DNA of 64,000 bases, taken from assembly GCA_905221615.1 (NCBI GenBank), contig CAJNDT010005423.1, positions 211,001 to 275,000 of the forward strand, read 5' to 3'. The notes under the pieces are model-generated. The model saw only the letters and a program-made list of their open reading frames with translations, did no database searches and was not told the origin of the DNA. Source of the DNA: Symbiodinium sp. CCMP2592. Lineage: Eukaryota; Sar; Dinophyceae; Suessiales; Symbiodiniaceae. The first letter of the stretch is position 1. The number at the start of each line of letters is the position of its first letter. Shown here in pieces: positions 38,560 to 49,489 of the stretch. Made by a program: the position numbers and the translations under genes.

Positions 38560-38893
38560 AAGCCTCTAAAGCTGCTAATTCAAATCCATTCAAATTAAGC
38601 ACGCCCCCAAAACCCCAAAGCTCATAGTGCAGTCCTAAGACCTGGCAGCCTCTAAAAGCTGTGAGCTAGCCAGCCTGACTGTTTGTCTGCTAGACAGTAC
38701 ACAGTAAATGGCAGCCTGCTAATAGTCTTTTAGTGATTAGTAAGGGACCGGCAGCCTCTAAAAGCTGCTAATTCAAATCCATTGAAATTAAGCAGGCCAT
38801 TAGCAGGCTGCCATTTACTGTGTACTGTCTAGCAGACAAACAGGCCAGTCAGGCTGGCTAGCTCACAGCTTTTAGAGGCTGCCAGGTCTTACT
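38560..38893. repeat. Long imperfect palindrome, arms about 87 bp
   Basis: 38,637-38,723 and 38,803-38,893 are inverted copies (AGACCTGGCAGCCTCTAAAA opposite TTTTAGAGGCTGCCAGGTCT). The centre includes CTAATTCAAATCCATT, also present at 38,573. A MITE-like foldback is likely. 37,964-38,559 and 38,894-39,387 show no gene. Confidence 0.8.
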
Positions 38894-39387
38894 ACTAATA
38901 ATTAATTCGTATAATAGACTATATATAGTTCCTAGGCTGCTGCATACTGTAGACTATCTAACCAGACAGACAGCCGCCGTGACTATACTATTTCGTGAGT
39001 CCCGGAAAATGTGTAACTTTACTAGTAGTCCGAGCAAACAATGGTGTCTGTCCATCGACTAGAGTTTGGGGTTTCACTCCTGCTTTAGTGGCTTCGAATC
39101 CCGAATCCGGAGTGATAGCAGTAGTTGTCGTTTTCTCTTAAGCTTGGTGCTAAGCACGAGTTTCGTAGAAACTGCAAACTGGTAGACCAGCAGGTGTGGA
39201 CGCACAGCTGCAGCTCTTCAGTCAGGATCTCAGACTCAGTCAGCTGACAGAGTGCGTGAAGCAGGATGATTCATCTGCACCGAAGCGAAGCCTCCACTTG
39301 TTAGAGCAAGTCTCGTGAAGCTTTGAAATTTAGATTGATGTGACTGCACAACTCCTCGCATCATTTCGGATCGGGGTCGCCATCAGA

Positions 39388-39425
39388 GACTGAGTCCCGG
39401 AGTCCCTGAGTCCCTGACTCTGATT
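39388..39425 (+). promoter_or_regulatory. GAGTC octamer array upstream of gene 4 start
   Basis: GAGTCCCGGAGTCCCTGAGT and one more unit, ending about 13 bases before the ATG at 39,438. Confidence 0.6.
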
Positions 39426-39437
39426 CTCAGCGTCAGC

Positions 39438-42400
39438 ATGCTGTCGAAGGAACAGCAGATGGTCATTGGCAAGGTCATCCCTTGGCTGAACGATTTTTTC
39501 GGAGGCTCCGGCGATCCTGAACAAGCTGATGCAGTGGAGATCTGCACTGGGCTCAGTAACTTTCATGCGGTCACTTCACTTGGTTGATAAACGATAACAC
39601 AGCAAACACTTTGAATTTGTTTTGAGGTGATTTCCTGATCGCAAACTTCGGCACAGACACACAAAGCTTGAAGAACATGTTCCTGGCTGTGCAGAAAAGG
39701 CTGCATGGCATGGATGTCGGGTGGGTCTTCAGAGTGACAGGCGCCGATGATCGAGTACCACTGGTCGAACAGGATGTGACGCAGCAGCTCGTGCTCATGC
39801 CATGGCATTTAAGTTTTCGGCCAGAACATTCTCAGAAGGGCAAGAGCAAAATGCTCAACATCATCCGGTGCGCTGCTGACTTTCTAGAAAAACCCTATGA
39901 TAGCTTGACAAATCCGATTCAACTCTGGCTTCCTCCAGGGCTGCCTGCTGCCGGAGAACCTCTGCCGGACTTCGCCCTCGGCCATTCGATCGGCTTCACA
40001 AAGAGCTTAGCGATCAAGGCGATCCTCTTTGCAGTCCACAAGATGAAGGACCTATCAGACGAGGATGTGAAGCACATTCTGCCACAGCTGCAGGCCTTGT
40101 ACAACTTTCGCTGCACATGCCACACGACAGGCAGCAGCAAGTTTGACAGGTTCCGGTCCCTGCAGGACAAGTTCGCAGAAGCAGCTCGACCAAGGCCAGA
40201 TCCCATTCAGGTTTCGACATTGCTCATGGCACAAGCGAAAGAGGAAGGTCTTGCATGGACTGAATGTGCAAGTTTCATGATCGACGAGTTCAATGGTGGC
40301 TCGACCAACGACGCCAAGAAGCTTTCAGAGCTGGAGACCAGCATAGTCGTCATCTATCCCAGCCTCGACTTGGACACCCAGCAGCTCATCGACTACCACT
40401 GGCAGCTGTATGCACCCAAACAGTCAGCCATTCCCTACAAGGCCTTGGCGACCACTGCGTTTTTCCAAGGCAGGTTGTGCTGTCGTTTCAGAAATCGATC
40501 ATCAATCATGTGAACCACTGCCGGCTGTGCTGTTTGTTTTGCTTCTTGGCTCCGAAGAGCAGCATGAAGTCTGACCTTTGGGTGCAAATCCTCAAGGCAG
40601 ACAATCGCAAGAGGTACTGGTTCGTGAGGCGGAAGGTGCAGTACTTTCTCTTCAAGCTGCAAGATGCCAAGCGGTTGAAGAAGAAGATCAACTTGGCCAC
40701 AGGAGCAGCAAATTATCGAGACCCAAAAGAAGCAGACGCGGCTTGGGGTATGTCGGCTCTCTTCGCACACTTCCACTCAGAGTTTCAGAGGGTGCTGACC
40801 TCTATGCAGCTGCAGCAGCTCGAAACCAAGTTTGCACGAGGCTACCTGGACGTCGAGCTCTTCGAAAAGTTCCGTGTCATGAACCCACAGCTGAAGGTGG
40901 AGAACTTCAGATTTCTGGCAGATGTCGGTGCGAAGGCAAGGAATTTGCAGGAAAACACAACAGTCTTTTCCAGTGACCTCTGCACCCACTCATCCCATGC
41001 CCTAAAACGCCAGCTCCCGTGCTTGCACGATTCCTCTCAGGTCGCTTCCGGAGTCCCCGATTCCCAGATCTCAGAGTCCGACGCTGACCTCGATGTGCAG
41101 AAGGCAGAGCTTGCAAAAGCGATGGCCAAAGTCGCCAAGGAGGTGGCCGGGTGGTCCAGCTACCAGGAGAAGAAATCCGACTTCGCTCGGAGTGCGAAAG
41201 GTCTCGCAGCAGAAGCCCAGGACGAGCAAAAGGCTCTCCAGAAGCAGGCCGTGGAGAAGTGGCAGGAAAACCGGTATCCGGTTCGGGACTTGCAGGAGGC
41301 CTCCCACGCAATCACATTTGCTGAAACCTGTGTTCGCAAGTTCCAGGATGAGCAGAGCATTCCTGATTGCAACATGTTCAAGGTCTTTTGGATGAACCCA
41401 AGTGTGCTTGGCTACGACTCCTACAGCGGTATGCAAGCTGCTGTCGCAACCTACGCTCCGCTGGTCGCGGAAGATCCGGCCAAGACTGTGATGATCATCG
41501 CGGCGCCGACTTGTGGTAACTGGGGTAACGACCTTCAACTGCATGGTAGCTTGCTGACATGATCTCTCCACACTTGTTGTCTTACTAACCTGCTCTCCCT
41601 GCAAACAAGGAATATGTCGAGGCCAATGTCGGGGGGGCCACACAGAAGATCTCCGAGTGTGTGTCCCAGCCGGAGAACCGACTTCTCGTTCGCGAGGTCC
41701 TGATGTGCTTCGACCAGAACAGCATCCCGGCGCAATCCAAAAGGCCGGGCTTCCACAAGTTCTTTATTGCCCTCTCTGACCAGTGCGACAAGGAGGGCCG
41801 CTTGATCTCGGAGTTTTCAAAGTCGGCGCTTTGGAAACGGCAGATGCTTCCGGTGACTGTGAAGAACTCCGTGACACCGATTCCCATGTTGGCCCAGAAA
41901 GACATGGTTGACCCACGCCGAGGTTTCAGCCAAGCTGGTGTTGTTGCAGACCTTGCCAGCAAGCCGTCTCGACGCAAGCAGTGGATTGCAGGATTCAACA
42001 TTCCGGGAGCGTTCCACGATGCTCTGTGGCAGGGTCTCACACTTCAACAGCCATCAGGTGTTTCTTGGGTGGATGTGTTCGCCTACGACCACTCTGTGGC
42101 CGAAGCATTGATGAGACGTGCTGCAAGTCCAGCTGTTCCCGCCCCACAAGGAATCTATGTTGGTGTCGTGTGGGCTGACACGAACAGTCGAGACGACAAA
42201 CACACAGAGAAGGGGGCTGCGATTGATTCGAGAAAAGAGAACGCAAAGATCTCACGCTGGCTACAGTCGTCCATCCGCCGAAAGTTGCAGTACCTCGCAC
42301 AGGAGAAGGTCATCTCAATTCCGGACTGGAAGCCACTCGTGTCTTTCAAGGACATGCGGGAAGTACCCGCCGTTCAGGAGAAGGATTTCGTGGCCACCTT

Positions 42401-43535
42401 CCCGGGAGCAGCGGACACCATCCCTTTCAAGGCCACCTACCTGGAGGAGATGGACAAGAAGCTTAACAACCCTGATCTCCGAGACCAGTGGGACCGCTTC
42501 GTCAAGGATCACAACGAATGCTACAACAAGAGCGGAAAGCCGCACCAGGGTGAGAAGCGTTCCGCTGACGAGGCGGCCGGCGGGCCACCGCAAAAGAAGG
42601 CGAGACTCCTGAGTTCAGAGTCCCTGAACCCAGAGTCCCTGACCGTGGAGCAAGTGAAGGAGAAGGAAGGGCCGGTGGTGGAGATTGACCAGAAGACCTA
42701 CAAGATTTTCTTCACATCCAAGGGTTCCATTTGGATCCAGACCACGTCGTGCGAGGTGGAGCTGGACGACACCAGTCCTCTGGCCCTGACTTTTGGCAAG
42801 TTCAAGATCAATGAGGCACACACCATTTGCAGTGTCTGATGCGCACATCATGCCTGCAGTTTTGTGCTTTGCACACACATGTCTAGACAAGCCCCCTGAT
42901 GCAACAGGAAGCGGAGGCGGCTCTCAAGGACGACAAGGTGGAGATGATGGACGTTGGTTTCGGCAGCGACGTGGACATGTGTGGAGCTCGCAAGCTTTCA
43001 GACAACAAGCCGGAAATCTCGCCGTTGAAGACACTTCGCGCACACTTGCAGTTGATGGAAGAGAAGAAAATGGATGTCACCAGCATCGAGTTTGCCTGTC
43101 ACAAATTGAAGCCCAGGGTTGAGAAGGACTGTGCATAGTTCCTTCTCTATTCTTTTTTCCCTCAACTTTGCTCGACCCAAACAAACACCGTGAAAAGCAG
43201 CACAGGACTCAGCTGGCGATGCTCAGGATCGTGTTTTCGATGTGAAGAAGTGCGATCCTTGTGTTTTCATCCCTCAGCCGACCCCGCGCAAGATCACGAA
43301 CAAGAAAGCCCAGCCTGATTGGGACGACGTGGGCAGCATTGCCCTCACCTCACCCGACACCAAGGCAGGCTGGAACCTGAAGGATGGCAGCCATGTCGAA
43401 GGCTTGGTTTCTTTGAAGCAGCGCTGGGTTTTGATGGACAACGACCAAGGCCTCACTTTCAACCCAGAGAAACCTGGGATTTATTTGACAGGGCCTATCA
43501 AGATTGAGGCCAAGAAGCTGGTCCGTGTAGCCTGA
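39438..43535 (+). CDS. Gene 4: large multi-exon protein, unknown function
   Basis: Exon 1 is 39,438-39,555 (MLSKEQQMVIGKVIPWL...). Exon 2 is 39,627-40,473 (SDFLIANFGTDTQ... to FFQG), and exon 3 runs 40,560 to about 41,545. Exon 4 is about 41,610-42,831 (EYVEANVGGATQKISE... to INEAHTIC) with a basic, nuclear-signal-like KRSADEAAGGPPQKKAR. Introns 1 and 2 keep phase with GT donors and AG acceptors; the intron-3 phase does not resolve cleanly. Further coding blocks at 42,899-43,138 and about 43,217-43,535 are probably later exons but could be separate. Octamer-derived peptides appear in exon 3 (GVPDSQISESD) and exon 4 (SSESLNPESL). More than 1,000 residues; no family recognised. Confidence 0.6.
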
Positions 43536-43642
43536 TTTGCAGGCATCAAGGGCTTGTTTCTAGTGCATCTAGTGCATCAGGCCTGAACCAGAGTCTCTGG
43601 GTCCCTTGTTGTGAGACAATCATGCTGAGCACCATGCCGAAC

Positions 43643-43695
43643 TGATCCCTGAGTCCCAGAGGTCTGAGTTCTTGAGTCCCTGAGTCTCCGAAAGG
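43643..43695 (+). repeat. GAGTC octamer array downstream of gene 4
   Basis: GATCCCTGAGTCCCAGAGGT and further units about 110 bases after the last stop. Confidence 0.65.
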
Positions 43696-43895
43696 GAGCA
43701 AGCACGTTTTGAGATGATGCGAGCTTGTTTGTGCTCTGGTGTGAACAAAATGTACTTCAGCTGTGCAAGTGCCTGTCATTTGCTCCAGTACATGCATGCA
43801 TGTTGCTGGCATCTTGATCATTCCTGATGTCTTTTCTGGCACCTGCCTGCCTTCTGACACTATCTCTTAGAATCGCGGCCAAGGGTTCACGACCC

Positions 43896-43943
43896 CGGAC
43901 TCAGAGTCACAGAGTCACACAGTCACAGACTCAGAGTCACCGA
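43896..43943 (+). promoter_or_regulatory. GAGTC octamer array upstream of gene 5 start
   Basis: Variant units with CAC instead of CCC (GAGTCACAGAGTCACACAGT...) end three bases before the ATG at 43,946. Confidence 0.6.
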
Positions 43944-43945
43944 TC

Positions 43946-44920
43946 ATGGCCCCTCGTGCGTTGACGCAGAACGACTCGGTCGGCTCTGATGACTGGTATG
44001 ATGCTTGCCAGCAGAAGCAGCAGCCCGCTGTTCTTGACGAGAAGCCCTCACTGCCGGTGTGGTCAAGATCTCCGAAGAGAGGACTTCAGACCCAGGAGAG
44101 CATAGCTGAAAAGAAGCAGAGAGTCGCTGCGAGCGCGTGGAAAGACTGGACGCAGCCAACCCCTGGGCGTGAGGAGTTGAAGGCAGACAAGACAACACCC
44201 AAGAAGCCGACGGAGAAGAATTTTCAGCAGCAGCAGCAGATGTTGCTCAACAGGCAAGCCATCGCAGCCTCAGTAGCTGCCCAAAAAGCCGCCCAAGCTG
44301 CCGAAGCCTCCATAAAGCTGGCTTCGTTTGCCACCCACCAAGTGGACAAAGCTAAGACTGCTGCCGGGCAAAGCCAGGCTGCTCTCAAGATGCAGCCTCC
44401 TACGACACCTCCGAAGCCTCAGCAGCCCAGTTCCACTGCAGCATCCAATGGAAATGATGGCGAGGACAACCCTGTCGCCGAGGACGAGAAGCAGGCTGCT
44501 ACTGATGAGAATACCAGCGATGCTAAGAAGGGCAACCTCGGCAAAGGTCAGAAGTCGGCTGGCAATAAGCCGGCTAAGCTGACGCCGGACGAGTCGACGT
44601 CGGAACCCCTCACCTTTGGAGGGCGCAAAGTTCCTAACGGCAACGATGCTGCGGAGGTGTTCAATCTCAAGAAGAAGCTCTTCTACTTCTACGAGACACG
44701 TGAAGAGCTGCAGAAGAAGTTCCCGGGCAAGTCGATCCACAGCGGTGCCACAGGGAGCCAGGATAGCTACTGCAAGCACGTCAAGGACCACATGGACAAG
44801 GTGAAGAAGCAGAAGCAGGGCAAGAAGATGACACAGGACGAGGTGAGAGAGCAGATCAAAGAGGCAGCACGGCTTTGGAAGGAGAAGCTCAGCAAGAACA
44901 TTGACAAGAGCAAAGCCTGA
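43946..44920 (+). CDS. Gene 5: single-exon, charged protein of 324 residues
   Basis: One uninterrupted ORF from an ATG placed directly after an octamer array. The N-terminal half is low-complexity (QQQQ, Ala-rich helix AAQKAAQAAEASIKLASFA, acidic/Ser linker). The last 110 residues look folded and basic-helical (NLKKKLFYFYETREELQKKF, then VREQIKEAARLWKEKLSKN), slightly reminiscent of an HMG-box-like or other DNA-bending helix set, but I cannot assign it. The stop at 44,918-44,920 is followed within 20 bases by another octamer array. Confidence 0.75.
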   Translation: MAPRALTQNDSVGSDDWYDACQQKQQPAVLDEKPSLPVWSRSPKRGLQTQESIAEKKQRVAASAWKDWTQPTPGREELKADKTTPKKPTEKNFQQQQQMLLNRQAIAASVAAQKAAQAAEASIKLASFATHQVDKAKTAAGQSQAALKMQPPTTPPKPQQPSSTAASNGNDGEDNPVAEDEKQAATDENTSDAKKGNLGKGQKSAGNKPAKLTPDESTSEPLTFGGRKVPNGNDAAEVFNLKKKLFYFYETREELQKKFPGKSIHSGATGSQDSYCKHVKDHMDKVKKQKQGKKMTQDEVREQIKEAARLWKEKLSKNIDKSKA

Positions 44921-44940
44921 GATGTGTGGGTCTTGCAGGG

Positions 44941-44992
44941 CCGAGTCACCGAGTCCCTAAGTCACAGAGTCCTCGACTCTGAGTCTCTGAGA
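44941..44992 (+). repeat. GAGTC octamer array downstream of gene 5
   Basis: GAGTCACCGAGTCCCTAAGT and following units. 44,993-45,334 holds no evident gene. Confidence 0.7.
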
Positions 44993-45334
44993 TTTGTCCG
45001 TGGGTTTCAAAGAAGAAGCCAGTTCTTCACAGGTTTTCAGTGTCAGCAACCCATGAGGCGACACTGAGGTCGAATTCTGAGGAATGCGGCCGCTTTTGCT
45101 TTGCCAAGGCACGGAGCAGAGTCCAGTTAGCCCTTTCAAAGTCTCTGGTGCCGAGTTCCGATAGTCCTTGAGTCGCACATTGTCTGGGGGTGTTGACAAA
45201 GAGAATGACGTCTTCTTAGCTCACTGCACATATAACATACATGATATGCTTCGGAGACTATTTGTTGCTGTGATCATGTGATCATGTGTTGAATCCTATT
45301 CCACAACCTTTGTGGCTCCAGCAGGGCAGCAGTC

Positions 45335-47871
45335 ATGAGGCCCAGCTGGCTTGAACCAGCGCCTGGGGGCTCTGAAAGTCGGCGGGCAAGTAGGGACTAC
45401 TCATGGCTGAACATGTCTCCTGCGGGATCGGGCGCTGAGGGATCTGTGCACCGACCAAGTTGGCTGACACCCTCTCACACTGGCTCTGGGTCGTCTTCGC
45501 CCCCCAGGAAGAGGGTCGCGTTACAGAGTCGCAGAGCGCAAAGTCACAAAGCACAGACTCCCAGAGAGCAGATGAACCCCTGGACATCTGCATCCCAGAG
45601 TTCTCAGCTTCGGACAGAACGGCCTGACAGACCAAACTGGACCACACCGTGCCCGGATCGCAGCTTTACTCCAGCCAACTGCAAGGCAACAGAAGATAAC
45701 GCAGCCATGCCGGAGGTTCATCTCACCATTGCTTCAGCACTTTTGGCTGCTGGTGATCAAGACCTCTCAGCCTCCGACAGAACAGACTGCAACAAATCCC
45801 GTCTCAAAGAGCTTCTTGATAGCCCATGCTCCTTTGGTCGGTGCCGATCGGGTCACTGCAGTGTGTGTGAGCCTGGCTTGAAGCTCGAGGATGTTTTGGC
45901 TTTCCGTCGAGTTTTTGATGGCATGGGCTCAGCAAGGCGGGCTGCATTCCTGAACAGGTCTTATGGAGATGCCAAAGCTGGCAACACTCGCTGCAAGTGG
46001 ATCTTCCTTGAAAAAAGGTGTTGTGAGAGACAGCTGTTTGCTTTACTCGAGATATCGGCCAGCACACTTGGCAAGCTTTGCAAGGGCCATTGCTTCGATG
46101 GCCGTGTCACTAACGGACGGATGGTGACTGAAGCTGGTATGTCGGTGGATCAGTTCTTCTTGGAGATGTACCATTCTGCAGCAGAGTTTCTCCCAGAGGA
46201 TGACACATGCCATATGGAGAATGTTGATTGGACTGTGCAGCAGGAAGAGTTGCAAGAATCCCAAGCACCGGATCTGGGCCGGGATGATGAAGATCTGGCA
46301 CCAATGTTGGGATGGGACCCTGAGAAGTCTTGGCTACACACAGCCATTGCATCAGCCGCTGATGCACACTTGCCCAAGCGGTATGTGCAGCACAAAAAGC
46401 CAATCGATATTTGGTGGCTTTACTTGGCATGGCGCCTAGTCAGAGTCCCAGAGTCCCAGAGTGCAGACTCAGAGTCCAGAGCGGCCTGTTGGAGCACATT
46501 CTGGCAGCGGTGGAGCAAGAGTGCCTTGGTTAAGAAGGTTATTGTCATTTGCAGAGGGACTATGTTTCGTGTCGCTCAGGATGGTGCCACTGCATTGGCT
46601 TGCGCAAGCCGACACAACATGCTCAGTGCAACGATTGCAGCAAGTTTTCCAACCTACTTCACTTCGGCGATGCTTCTGTTGCAGAAAAGAAAGCGGCGGC
46701 GAAGGCTTGGCAGGATCACCTCAAAGCACAATATGTCGACCGTGTCATATACTGGCACTTGAGGTGGTACAGCAAGGTGCCTGGATCAAACATCCTCTGC
46801 ATAATCCTGGATGGCATGGACAAGAGTAAGGGTAGCTGGCCACAACTTCCGTTCCGGAAGCCGAAGAACCTGGAGAAGTTCCACAGACCCCGTTTGACCA
46901 TTCACCTGGCATTGGCCCATGGATTTTGTGCTGATTTCTATCTCGCTGATGACGAGAACTTCTTTCACGGTGCCTCTTTCTTTTGCGAGATTCTCACGAG
47001 GACTTTGGCCCGTGTACAGGAAGCTTGCAGGCAGCAAGGAAGATCCATGCCTGATCATCTCGTTATCCAAAGTGATAACACTACAGCACAGGCCAAGAAT
47101 GCAGAGGTCGCGAACTTCCTCGGGGTGCTTGTGCGGAAGTTCAAGTTTCAGTCCTGTGTCCTGAACTTTGTGCGTGTAGGCCACACGCACGAAGACGTGG
47201 ATTTTGTCTTCAGCATCCTTTTGGCCAAGGTTCTGAGACGATGCAAGGTCATGGTGCCAGAAGACCTCAGGACGGGCATCCTCACAGGCATGACACCCGT
47301 CCTGGCACCCAAGGGCTATGATGTGAATGTGGAGATCCTCACACATGTCAGGAATTTCCAGTCATGGCTCGGGGCTATGTGTGTCCATCCTCACAACTGC
47401 TATAAACGACGTGAAGGCATCCTGGCACCCCATTCCTTCACCTTCAAGCTCCGCATGGATTTGGCACCCCGTGAGCAGCAGCTATTGCTGCAGCATCCCA
47501 CTGACAGAGGTTGGCCTTCTAATCCTCTCGATGTCTTTTGTGTTGTGAAGACTTGGATGCAAAGCCACGGTCCAAACGGGCCTCCTACCTTGCTTATCCC
47601 GGACGCACGCTTCGACAGAATCAGCACCGCAGCCCCAACAGAAGCTTGTCGGGCCAGCCACCCAATGAGACAGCAGAGGACAAAGGAACTGCGGCAGCTG
47701 GCAGACGCACTGGAGGAACTCACAGGCACATGGAAAGCTGAACACTCCATGTTCCGGTCGGCCCAAGAACTCCGAGATCTCGCTGACGGAAGGAACCGAG
47801 AACCATCACAGGACGGGTACTTGGAGGCGTTGGAGGCTCCACGGGAAGACCCAATCGTTGAAGCAGCCTGA
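45335..47871 (+). CDS. Gene 6: DUF7869-like, DDE-transposase-like protein
   Basis: The first part (from the ATG at 45,335) has three SWL-type motifs (PSWLEP, YSWLNMSP, PSWLTP), a Cys/His cluster (CSFGRCRSGHCSVC) and a helical region ending near LAWRL. A frame change to the second part is best explained by an intron beginning GTCAGAGTCCC at 46,439 and ending TTTGCAG at 46,554 (116 bases, in phase), although the in-frame stretch TFWQRWSK would then be lost. The second part has HAQCNDC, ILDGMD, QSDNT and GHTHEDVD, the order and spacing I associate with DUF7869 proteins, whose acidic residues suggest an RNase-H-like fold. This would make it the leading candidate for mobilising the 40-kb element. 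Catalytic activity is inferred, not shown. Confidence 0.65.
46441..46480 (+). repeat. GAGTC octamer array inside gene 6, probably intronic
   Basis: CAGAGTCCCAGAGTCCCAGA and degenerate units directly after the predicted donor site. Confidence 0.65.
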
Positions 47872-48083
47872 GCCTGAGTTGCCACAGTTGACAGGTGTTC
47901 GTTCTTTCACATCAGGACTTTTGTTGAGTGGTCCTTAGGACAACCCGTACTATTCAACATTGCCCGATATCTCCTGGCGAATGATGGTCCGCTTCGGCAG
48001 ATGACGGTGAGTGTTCGAAGTGACTTTGTGATTTGGAAGTCCGGACTTCTATCTAGTTTCTGTCTCACTGTTTCTGAGTTCGG

Positions 48084-48125
48084 AAGTCTCAGAGTCACAG
48101 AGTCACCGATTCTGAGTTCCTGATT
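48084..48125 (+). repeat. GAGTC octamer array between genes 6 and 7
   Basis: CTCAGAGTCACAGAGTCACC and following units, about 210 bases after the gene 6 stop. Confidence 0.65.
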
Positions 48126-48245
48126 CGAGCGTGTCTCGCTTGGGACTAAAAGCAAGTGTTGCCTTGTGCTTGCAAGCGCTTGGTGAAAGCCCGGCACTGC
48201 TTCCATCGGTTGCTATTCACCGATAAACAGCCTTTCGGCTTGTTC

Positions 48246-48280
48246 AGACTCAGAGTCCCTGATTCTGAGTCCCAGATTCT
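48246..48280 (+). promoter_or_regulatory. GAGTC octamer array upstream of gene 7 start
   Basis: CAGACTCAGAGTCCCTGATT and one more unit end a few bases before the ATG at 48,286. Confidence 0.6.
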
Positions 48281-48285
48281 GTGCC

Positions 48286-49443
48286 ATGGAGCCAGAGGTT
48301 TTTGGAATGACCGCTATGTCTATCCTGGAAGATGAGTCTTTGGCAGATTTGCCACGTGACATCGATGTTGCGGAAATCTTTGCAGGTGTAGGCAGCATCG
48401 CAAAGGCAGCCAAGCAGGCGGGTCTCGCAAGTGTGGCCTTTGACAAATTTCGTCAACGTGGGAAAACTGACACATCTTCGTGGGAAAAATCAGAAGACAT
48501 CGTCGTTCCGGCAGGCTTCCACAATGCGGTAAAAACTATTATGCGGGTTCGCAAGGGAGGCTTGGCAGTCTTCGCACCCGTGTGTTCTTCTTGGAACTTC
48601 CTTTGTGCGTCAACAACGAAGCGTCGTGCAGACAATTCTTATGTGGGGAACACATCGGCCCCCAGTGTTGCTGAGGGAAATCTCATGGTCGATGCAACGC
48701 TGGTTCTCATGGAATTGGCTCTTCTTCGCGGGGTACATGTGGTCATGGAGAACCCTGTGGGCAGTTATATGTTCAACTACCCCCCTGTGGAGTCTTTCAT
48801 GCAGAAGCACAGCATGTATTCTGTCATCGTGAATCGATGTGGTTATGAAACAGACACAAAAGTGGGGAAGAGAATTAAGAAGCAGTTCAAGCTGGTTTGC
48901 AGCCATTCCTGGATTGCAAAGGTGGCCAAGTCTTGCCCATGTGGCGCAGCTGGACATGTGAAGACTTACATTCGATGGGTGGACACGAACGGCAAGACGA
49001 AAGTCACGGGTCGCCCTGCTCTTCTGAAAAAGTCTGGATCCTACCCTGCAGCCATGGCCAAATGCATTGTGAACTCTTGGCGAGCCCACAGCAGCAGCCC
49101 GAGGCCAGCTTCAGGGGCTGGGCAGCCATCATTGCCATCAAGATCACAAGCCTCGACGAGTTGGTTGACTCCCACAGTTGCGCGATCGCCGGTGGCCGCT
49201 CAGAGTCACCGACACAGAGTCTCAGACCCCGACTCCGGTGGAAAGAGAACCAGGACTCAGAGTCACAGAGTCTCAGACCCAGACTCCGGTGGAAAGAGAA
49301 CCAGGACTCAGAGTCACAGAGTCTCAGCTCCACAGTCCTGGTTGAACCCGACGTGCAGCAGGCAGAATTCTGTGAAGACAGGCAGACCAGCCAGGACAAA
49401 AGCTCCAAGCTGGATGAACCCAGAACCTTTCCGGTCGCTGTAA
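48286..49443 (+). CDS. Gene 7: SAM-methyltransferase-like protein
   Basis: 385 codons. VAEIFAGVGSIAKAAKQAG near residues 28-46 matches the SAM-binding motif I of C5-cytosine methyltransferases, and APVCSSWNF near residue 100 sits where their Pro-Cys loop (PCQ) lies, although the Cys context differs. ENPVGSYMF follows, comparable to the ENV motif. A Cys/His group (CSHSW...CPCGAAGH) may bind zinc. The C-terminal 110 residues are low-complexity, with two 17-residue repeats and three SWL/SWM motifs (TSWLTP, QSWLNP, PSWMNP) like those of gene 6. Whether it methylates DNA is unknown; dinoflagellates have families of such divergent proteins. The start follows an octamer array. Confidence 0.65.
   Translation: MEPEVFGMTAMSILEDESLADLPRDIDVAEIFAGVGSIAKAAKQAGLASVAFDKFRQRGKTDTSSWEKSEDIVVPAGFHNAVKTIMRVRKGGLAVFAPVCSSWNFLCASTTKRRADNSYVGNTSAPSVAEGNLMVDATLVLMELALLRGVHVVMENPVGSYMFNYPPVESFMQKHSMYSVIVNRCGYETDTKVGKRIKKQFKLVCSHSWIAKVAKSCPCGAAGHVKTYIRWVDTNGKTKVTGRPALLKKSGSYPAAMAKCIVNSWRAHSSSPRPASGAGQPSLPSRSQASTSWLTPTVARSPVAAQSHRHRVSDPDSGGKRTRTQSHRVSDPDSGGKRTRTQSHRVSAPQSWLNPTCSRQNSVKTGRPARTKAPSWMNPEPFRSL
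49200..49325 (+). repeat. 51-bp tandem repeat with octamers inside gene 7 coding sequence
   Basis: Slightly more than two units of CAGAGTCTCAGACCC(C/A)GACTCCGG followed by TGGAAAGAGAACCAGGACT. Translated as HRVSDPDSGGKRTRTQS repeats. Confidence 0.8.
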
Positions 49444-49489
49444 AACACAATTTGTTGTTCGTGTTGCAGCGCCTGCCTGTCTGAGCCAC

